Shown here piece after piece: positions 63,901 to 64,000 of a stretch of DNA of 64,000 nt (positions are counted from its first letter, which is position 1; each line of letters opens with the position of its first letter). A program made the translations under genes and the position numbers. Origin of the DNA: Onthophagus taurus (lineage: Eukaryota; Arthropoda; Insecta; Coleoptera; Scarabaeidae); assembly GCF_036711975.1 (NCBI RefSeq), contig NC_091975.1:15130501-15194500 (forward strand), read 5' to 3'. A model generated the notes under the pieces. It searched no databases. It was not told the origin of the DNA and was given only the letters and a program-made list of their open reading frames with translations.

Positions 63901-64000
63901 GTGGAAATTACAAGAGTGTTGAAAAAAAACGGTATCCGGAGCAGAATACAGAAAAACTTTTACTACAAAGGTTGTAGCAAATTGTGCCCTTAACACAATG
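57999..64000. repeat. 153-bp satellite array running off the window
   Basis: About 39 tandem units of 153 bases, marked by GTTGTAGCAAATTGTGCCCT, TTTTTTGCTCCCAGATGCA and AATTACAAGAGTGTTGAAAA. At least three unit types exist: GTGCATCAATATGG, GCACCATTGTGG, and a CTCCAACA type with GAAAAATGTGCAA. Runs of types recur, so there is higher-order structure. Because 153 is divisible by three, one minus-strand frame stays open for up to 1,223 codons (24 repeats of 51 residues); frame changes coincide with A-run length differences. I take this as noncoding satellite DNA. Confidence 0.95.

Overview
The window looks like a repeat-rich, AT-rich stretch of an insect genome. It is built almost entirely from mobile DNA and endogenous virus-like elements. 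The insect assignment rests on decayed odorant-receptor-like exons near 31 kb, Jockey/I-type non-LTR, CsRn1-type gypsy and copia-type remnants, short GT-AG introns, and Polinton/adintovirus-like elements of the kind seen in arthropods. I cannot name the species.

Region 1 (about 1-13.7 kb) holds most of one large Polinton (Maverick)/adintovirus-like element. Leftward genes are a fiber-like coiled-coil protein, a DUF8207-like protein and the FtsK/HerA-type packaging ATPase. Rightward genes are a parvovirus-type phospholipase A2 minor capsid protein, an adenain-like protease, a penton-like protein, a small basic protein, a major-capsid-like protein, a conserved 174-residue protein, a matrix metalloproteinase with hemopexin domain, an unknown acidic protein, and a protein-primed-type DNA polymerase B with N-terminal zinc fingers. 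The integrase is not in the window and probably lies left of base 1. Two genes carry one in-frame stop each (capsid TAG at 5828, polymerase TAA at 13041), so the copy is young but not intact. A canonical -1 frameshift heptamer (3589-3595) joins the PLA2 and protease frames.

Region 2 (13.6-21.5 kb) contains subterminal repeats, a tRNA-like SINE head, a minisatellite, a 5'-truncated Jockey-type retroelement and a decayed ORF2 of an I-like non-LTR element. Region 3 (21.6-27.8 kb) is a 28-bp AT-rich satellite with an approximately 2.17-kb higher-order repeat. Region 4 (27.8-34.3 kb) has two gypsy pol remnants in opposite directions, a minus-strand copia-type LTR, the odorant-receptor remnant, an integrase remnant and two copies of a hairpin repeat.

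Region 5 (34.3-48.8 kb) is a second, degenerate Polinton in the same gene order as the first: capsid tail, 174-aa homologue, metalloproteinase lacking its catalytic domain, polymerase with many breaks. It runs into a mosaic of near-identical blocks (X-Y-X'-Z-Y') that hold polymerase C-termini, ssDNA-binding-like genes with introns, and capsid/ATPase remnants of a different Polinton lineage. Region 6 (48.9-57.5 kb) is a third, minus-strand Polinton: an unknown ORF, a broken polymerase, an integrase with chromodomain, an LTR-like insertion, fiber-like and DUF8207-like remnants. Region 7 (58-64 kb) is a 153-bp satellite running off the end of the window.

In a living element the genes would form a virus-like cycle: polymerase B copies the DNA, integrase inserts it, capsid, penton-like and minor proteins build a particle that protease matures and ATPase fills, while PLA2 and perhaps the metalloproteinase and fiber help with entry or spread. 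That scheme is inferred from the families, not shown by the sequence.
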